Shown piece after piece: positions 58,901-64,000 of a stretch of DNA of 64,000 nucleotides (its first letter is position 1; each line of letters begins with the position of its first letter). The DNA is taken from assembly GCA_964019425.1 (NCBI GenBank), contig OZ025853.1, forward strand, positions 310,001 to 374,000. The letters are read 5' to 3'. Made by a program: the position numbers and the translations under genes. The DNA is from Flectonema sp. DT1601. Its lineage: Eukaryota; Euglenozoa; Diplonemea; Diplonemida; Diplonemidae. The notes under the pieces were generated by a model that worked only from the letters and a program-made list of their open reading frames with translations, had not been told where the DNA came from and searched no databases.

Positions 58901-61900
58901 AGCTTCTGAACATGTTGGAATGTCTTCTTTAATATGAACTTCCCAAGGAAGACCTGGTAGTACTACAATAGTCTGATAAGCTTTTTGAATTGAATGTGTA
59001 GTCGAACCAATTATTAAAGTTAGTTCTTCACAGTAGCCTAAATATCCATCAGGAAACCATGATCCTGGCTGACTTGATAAACCAGTAGAAGAATAAACAG
59101 GAACACCCTTAGTCAATAACGTTGTACTAGTTGATGTCCATGTTCTTATAACGTTATCATGGCAGTCTTCGATGGTTAGTTCCCATCCAATATTTTCAGG
59201 AACGAAGTTTGGAATACCAGCATCAGTGTTTACCGAAAACGTTATCAAACCACTTTGAAGAGCTTCACCAGATATGATTGACTCTGGGAAGGTATCGAAT
59301 TGAAAGAATCCGCAACCCATATTAACCTGACAAGTTCCTGTTGCGAGACCTTCAGAAGTCGCTACTACTTCGAGAGTTGAAGCAGAACAAGGATCTGGTC
59401 CACGAAGCATTGCTCCGTTAAATGTGATGTCACCACACTTTGTTGGACAAGCAAATCCAGGAGTACATTGTGGAAATGGATCAACATCACCATATCCTGA
59501 ACAACCAAGTAAAGCATCTGACGGATCAGGTAGAACTCCTCCTCCAGAGTATTTCTGTTGAACTGTGTACCTTACTCCAACTGGGAAGTTTTCAGACTTT
59601 TCAAGAGTTGTAATTTTAACAGCATAGTACTTACCCTGATCAACTCTATCTCTGGTTGCCATTACTGAACCTGAGACTGGCATCTCTGGGAAGCAGTTCC
59701 AGAGACTTGATGCATCTCTTTTATCGTCAATATCTTGAAGACTAGTTCCAGGACCAAAGATCTGAATAGACATTCTTGGTAGTGGTGCTTGATATTTGAA
59801 TCCCTTTCTGTAACAGGTTTGTTTAGAGTCAGTTAGAGTACCAGCAGTCTTTAACGCGATAACAAATGACTTGCTGTTGAAATATGATGCTCGTCTGAAA
59901 TCATTGTAACCAGTCGCATCAATGATAGCATCAGTTTGATCTCTTCCTTGCATTATTAATTCACAACGAGTTGTTGGATAACTGTGATATGGAGCACATG
60001 GGGCTAGACCTCTGTTGTTACTGTTTCCTCCGTATAAAGCCATGACATTCTCACCACCAGTTCCATAGTGAGCATCACTTGTGATGACTCCACCAGGACA
60101 TGTTTCAGTGCGTTGATTGAAGCATTCGTAGTCAGCTTTCTTCACAAGGCCTGTAAAGGTAGCCTGGTCAACGCATTTACATGTAAAGGATCCATCTGTC
60201 TGAGGACACGACATAGTCCAGAAGTCTCCTCCACAGAAGGCTTGGCACTGAAGAGGGTCAGACATTTCTTTTGTTCTGCTAACTGTTCGAGTGTTGTAAC
60301 ATCCAATAAACGTTCTACCAATCAAATCAGGTCTTTTAAATGATCTTCCTGAAATAGTTGGGAGTGGATCGATCGCAGCGTTCTTACAGCCAACATTCGC
60401 AATTGTGACTTGATTTGAGTTTCTTAAGCTATTAATAACTGTTGCTCTTCCAGAAGAACACGTCGCATCAGCAACATCAACTACTGTTAGAGTCCTATCA
60501 TCTGGTGCTCCCCAGAAAGTATAAGTTCGAGTGACAACACCAGAGGATGATGATATTTGAATACTAACTTTCCAACTGCCGTGCATCTTTGATAAAGGTT
60601 CAGAACTACATAAGACACTGTTGGTACAAGTACCATCAGTTACTTCATGACTACAGCATCTGTAAGGTTGAGGATTTCCTGCGATAGTATACGGAAACGG
60701 TCTTGAAATAGGACAGTCGTCAGTTACCAGACGAGGTACTTTGACACAGGTAGTTGGATTACACTTTCCACCATTAGCAGTTCCACAACACAGAGATGAT
60801 GCCTCTCCTGACATCGCAAGATTACAGGCATTGAGAAGATCTGTTAGTATTTGATCTTCACTTGCAGCTAACCAAGAACTCTGCCATGGAATGTTACCAG
60901 CTGGGCAACCTGTAGCATCTGATGCTGCTCCTAAGATTTCAGCTCTTCCGTAAGCACGAGGAACTTGAATCCCACCTGTTGATTTCCAGGATTTGTCAGT
61001 TGGAGCAATAGCAGTGTACTGCACACCCAGACATGATGTACTTGGAGAATTCGTACATAGACTCTTACAGGTTTGTTCAGTCATGATATTACACTTAGCG
61101 ATATCAAAGGTACGTGATGATCTATCACAGTACCAGTCATTATCAAAAAGGTAAGAGTCGTGGTGTTCGAATGCTCCTGTTGATTCTTCTTCAGGACGAC
61201 AGACGCTTCCAATTTCAGTGAACTTGGTATTGTCAATTAGGGTTTTTACTAATCCCGAAACCTTTAATGATAACTTACCAGTTCGTAACGGTTTGATATA
61301 AAATATATCTTCAATATTTGAGTAGTCTGATAAATCGTATTCACAATTTCCATTTCTAACAAACGACCTGGTGCCTGCTGTGTACAGCACAGCATTGCCA
61401 TTAGGAAAACACATTTGAGGTGCTAATCTGTAATTAGACCCACCAATTAATGGTGTTAATTGACCTCCATTACGTGACCAGCAACACTTACCTTCAGGAC
61501 ATAAAGATGGATCTTGTCCACTCTTGCCCCAGAGACAACCTGCTTGATTACATGTCTGTGTAGTAGTTTGACTTGAGCAGCAAGCAGTTGGAGTTGGGTT
61601 GGACTGACACAGACCTGTGATAGTACTTTCTAATTTGTTTTGGGAATTTCCGGTGATGAAGACATCTCTTTCAGATTCTTCACAAACTTCGTTATCATAA
61701 CAATCAGTCACAACAAACTTTATAACTCCAATTTGAACAGAAAACATTGCATCAACAGGACACTGTTTTGAGACTAATTTACAAGGAGCTCCAGGAACAA
61801 TCTTAATCATAACCGATAAAGGTTTTCTAATGAGATTACCTGATTGTGCTCTGGCTTCAAGAGTTCTCGCCTTTTTAATAAAAGGATGATCGATTTCATT

Positions 61901-64000
61901 CAGAGCTAAGAAACAACCACCTGAGGAGGTTGCAAAGCAGCTTGTAGAAGCTAAAAGACCAGTGTCTTCATCACTTGGATCCCAAATCTGAATAGTAATA
62001 CTTTCTGACCAGGAGACGAATAGATCATCTGAGTCAGTCGCATCAGCGAATACCGTAAACGGCATCCCAGCAGCAGTTTCTAAATAATTATATTTAGCAC
62101 CAGACTGCTCAGTGAAGTAAGCCCTAATGTATGATGGTGACGGTGATGGTTTCCATTTCAACATAACAGCACCAGCACTAATCAACCGGTCTGAAGGTGA
62201 TGTCGCCTGAAGTAGAGCAGTTGGTGCAGGATCCATTCCTCCGATAGTTTCTCTCTTTATTCTAACTTCGAATTGAACCTTTCCATTACCGGAGTACACT
62301 CCGATAGGTGCGGTCACTAATCCGTCAACATTAACTAAATCTAAAATGATATCTAATGTAGGTCTGAATTCACAAAAGAATGGATACGCTCCTTCACAAG
62401 CAACAGCTTCGTAAGGATAAAAGTTCCTAGCTGCCGGATTATAAATAATACACTGATCAATTGATGGGTTTAGTTGATATTGAAGTGTCTTTGCATAACC
62501 TGGTTGTGAGCTTTCCCAAAGACCAACACAGCAACCTTTTGGGAATGCCCAGTTGTAGTCGATGTTTGATGGGTTTCCGTAGACTCCTTTCCACCAAGCA
62601 GTACTTGCACCTGAATCCCATAACACGTTTAGAGGAGTTGATCTCGATCTGGCTTCAAGACCTGTCCAGTAGGATGTCCCAGCTGCTGTTCTAAAAAGAG
62701 TTTCAATCTCAGCATTTTGAATTGACGCTAATTTTCCTAATCCACCTCCGTAAGAGTTGGTACAAACTTCTCTAGCTGCTACCTTTGTTAGAGGTTGACT
62801 GAAGTATTGATAACACTTTCCGTCAACGACGAGAGTTCCATCTCCGAAGTCTAAATCATCAGTTCCAGTCTCAGCACCCCATGGGCATTCTGATCCAGCT
62901 GCTGCTCCCGCAGCAGGATTTCCAAGAGAATCGGTCACATCAACTTCAACGTTGAACGGCCAGTCACTTTGAATTTCTGTGAAGTTTGCTGGTTTTGTAA
63001 TTGTGAGTTTGTCAGGTGGTCCTGGCTTCAACATCACAGTCCTTCTTAAATATGAGATGTCGAAGTTGCTACCAATTCCATAAAATAAAACTTCAGCACT
63101 CAGTGATCTAAAAATAGTTCCGAAATTAGCTTCTCCAGGAGTACCCTCAAAACCTAATCTAGAAGAGAACTGTTGCACGCAGGATTCTCCTGGTTGAAGA
63201 GCTCCTGTTGGAGGTGAAGTGTCAACGCCGCGATTGATTGTTGAACCAGCTACAGCTTGTTGACCATCACTTGAGCTACAGATACCAGATCCGGTCTTGC
63301 AAACTCCGTTTCTGAGATATTGCCACTTAGTACATCCGTCATCTGAGCAACAAGATTCGTAACATTCTACTGATGAGCGAGGACCATTCTTAATTGATAA
63401 GCCATTACATATTTTATGTGTTAAATCCAATCCAGGAATATGCCTACAAGTTCCTCCTCTTGTTAAACGTGCTGTTGCTGAGGAGTCAATCTTTCCAGAT
63501 ATGAGACACATTATTATTTCATTTGTTGCTGTTTTAGCGATGACCTCCCTGCCAGAAGCCGTTCTAGTCCTTCCCTGGATAGTAAACATTCTACGTGTTC
63601 CAGCAACAGTAGCCTCAGTAATCTCGTCTTTAAAATACATATCAACCTTTGATAGCTCTTGACGTGCATTGCAGAAAGTAGTCGCATGTGGACACTTGAT
63701 CTGACCAGACAAAGGATCAGCTCCTGACATCGATCCAGCGAAGACTAAAGCTTCAGTTTCACGAGCATCAGTACATGTGGCAGTAGTATTTCCAACAGTT
63801 AATATTAAGTTGTATGTGTCTCCTTGAGGTTCACAGGTGTATGGAAGACAAGTTCCAGAGAACTGCGCAGTGTAACTAAAAGCTGAAAATTTAATATTCG
63901 AAGTAAAACACGCTGATGTCGAACCAGCAATGCTGTAAGGCTTGCAAGGAGTAGTTCTGCAATCGGCTTTTGCTGGTGGGTTAACACCATTCAGAAGTGC
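31993..64000 (-). CDS. Giant mosaic extracellular protein (more than 10,500 residues), 5' end outside window
   Basis: Exons 64000-54234, 54164-38041, 37967-33754, 33683-33552, 33479-33183, 33093-32914 and 32832-31993 join with matching phases; 31,554 coding bases, 10,517 residues plus TAA. All introns are 69-89 nt, GTATGT or GTATGC to CAG. The frame is open through the right edge, so the signal peptide is not visible. Modules, N to C: PAN-like cysteine cluster, C-type lectin, WSC, WSC, many D-x-x-G-N beta-sandwich repeats, PAN/apple, kelch propeller, PAN-like, WSC, laminin-G-like stretches, laminin-type EGF, cysteine-rich repeats, EGF and a beta-rich C-terminal domain. No transmembrane helix closes the protein. 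It is therefore probably secreted: a cell-coat, matrix or flagellar-surface (mastigoneme-like) adhesin. I recognise no orthologue. Size and many possible glycan-binding modules favour adhesion or feeding; this is inference. Confidence 0.88.
34190..35530 (-). repeat. Cysteine-rich repeats of the giant protein, group 2
   Basis: Five or six units containing C-x3-C-x4-HC-x2-G/F-x-x-C-x3-x-CV, e.g. CRTTCMLDTHCTEGNICNNN, CRSSCSNDAHCNHKAHCQ, CRTTCDEDGHCLYFYQC. The last unit reads CASGHCVDGVCCNTACNLPC, a form frequent in secreted proteins of myxobacteria and relatives. Confidence 0.65.
35540..37240 (-). repeat. Cysteine-rich repeats of the giant protein, group 1
   Basis: Several units of about 45-60 residues with the skeleton CP-x(4-6)-P-x-x-DC-x-G, then C-x-C-x-x-P-x-x-x-x-C, e.g. 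APLIDCKGALPP with CGCDWPKEPVCAEG, and IPLIDCPGVLRN with CGCASPRVPVCLP. Family not recognised. Confidence 0.6.
37395..37960 (-). other. Laminin-G/concanavalin-like domain of the giant protein
   Basis: About 190 residues of alternating beta pattern with FDFQLMMKL near the start and RWVRLRVIANL near the middle, as in laminin-G folds. Based on pattern only. It is flanked by laminin-type EGF modules, a frequent partner of laminin-G. Confidence 0.45.
39500..39725 (-). other. Laminin-type EGF and EGF modules of the giant protein
   Basis: GFWAGDNCEKCKTGYYGERC is a laminin/tenascin EGF signature, followed by CSGHGLCQSNGECTCFG. Similar modules lie near 37040-37250, 34000-34130 and 32570-32700. Confidence 0.75.
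46720..47020 (-). other. WSC domain C of the giant protein
   Basis: IGCFST, NECMEACFEQF, SQCWCS, CTQSCPSGEANCGGSDAM and FELR reproduce the full WSC pattern; the clearest of the three. Confidence 0.8.
48460..48750 (-). other. PAN-like insert of the giant protein
   Basis: KDCQAECKSNPRCTSWNYA is a typical PAN core, with two further cysteines (YCDWQ, GTCIQY). Confidence 0.6.
49810..51390 (-). other. Kelch-repeat propeller of the giant protein
   Basis: Several kelch blades: VYLYGGSS, VMFVFGGRS with NSDLWRL, GVMYAFSGIGG, WYIIGGV with NTDVWSIDL, VTFYGGSND and AMFMIGGV with ADLWYLQ. The double glycine and the later W/Y spacing fit kelch. Probably one six- or seven-blade propeller interrupted by cysteine-rich inserts near 50030-50200. 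Confidence 0.78.
53815..54022 (-). other. PAN/apple-like domain of the giant protein
   Basis: The segment from FVGTALSETTDIDGFLECKK to CSLYQT has the PAN core C-x3-C-x5-C-x-G-W-x-F and N-x-C-x-L-Y. It begins close to the exon 1/exon 2 junction at 54165-54233. Confidence 0.7.
57940..58275 (-). other. WSC domain B of the giant protein
   Basis: FAGCLND, MCAKKCAIF, QLCICSREV, MACGSSS and YLAVYRR follow the WSC order of cysteines. Confidence 0.65.
60025..60318 (-). other. WSC domain A of the giant protein
   Basis: FIGCYNT opening, C-x-x-F-C-G-G, FTCKCVD, CPG and an ALYGG end reproduce the eight-cysteine WSC pattern. WSC domains bind polysaccharide. Confidence 0.72.
62365..62895 (-). other. C-type lectin-like domain of the giant protein
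   Basis: Contains GKCYQYF, then A-x-x-x-C with LGKLASIQNAEIE, YWTGL, and closes with VACEGAYPFFCEFRP, the standard C-type lectin order and cysteines. No clear EPN or QPD sugar-binding triplet, so calcium-dependent sugar binding is uncertain. Confidence 0.8.

Overview
The window looks like nuclear DNA of an AT-rich, flagellated microbial eukaryote (a protist). Coding regions are separated by spacers full of long A or T runs. Genes carry few, very short introns (62-89 nt, one exception), with GTATGT-like donors and an A-rich AACAG-type acceptor. TAA, TAG and TGA are all used as stops, so the code looks standard. Several genes have flagellum or basal-body signatures (CFAP119-like, BILBO1-like, TSNAXIP1-like). 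I cannot name the lineage from sequence alone. Every protein gene I accept as host lies on the minus strand; the two tRNA genes are on plus.

Layout. 0.5-1.9 kb: a 1.4-kb element with 184-bp terminal inverted repeats and a TA target duplication. 1.9-2.7 kb: a 240-bp duplication, each copy holding an intron-containing tRNA-Glu(UUC) gene; the second copy ends exactly at the stop codon of a THUMPD3-type RNA methyltransferase gene. 4.5-18.8 kb: a compact run of minus-strand genes encoding a small type I membrane protein, CFAP119-like, BILBO1-like, TSNAXIP1-like, an asparaginase-ankyrin fusion (ASPG), a coiled-coil protein with an internal repeat, a six-pass membrane protein and a coiled-coil protein. 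18.8-22.2 kb: a non-coding island packed with repeated, hairpin-forming motifs, including four copies of a unit whose central stem shows a compensatory change. 22.2-28.8 kb: a MGCGAGK-starting protein, RWDD1, an acidic SAP-domain protein and a Gly/His/Gln-rich protein. 28.8-32.0 kb: homopolymer-rich sequence without a gene that I can support.

32.0-64.0 kb: half of the window is one minus-strand gene that runs off the right edge. I could join seven exons in frame; the spliced coding length inside the window is exactly 31,554 nt, giving 10,517 residues with the N-terminus still missing. It is a secreted or matrix-type mosaic: C-type lectin, WSC, PAN/apple-like, kelch and EGF modules, about 25 copies of a D-x-x-G-N Ig-like signature, and a C-terminal cysteine-rich region. 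There is no transmembrane segment at its C-terminus.

How the parts fit. The flagellar genes, the giant extracellular protein and the small membrane proteins suit a motile cell with an elaborate surface or flagellar coat, but their co-location does not prove joint function. The most unusual items are the giant gene and the structured repeat island at 19.5-21.9 kb.
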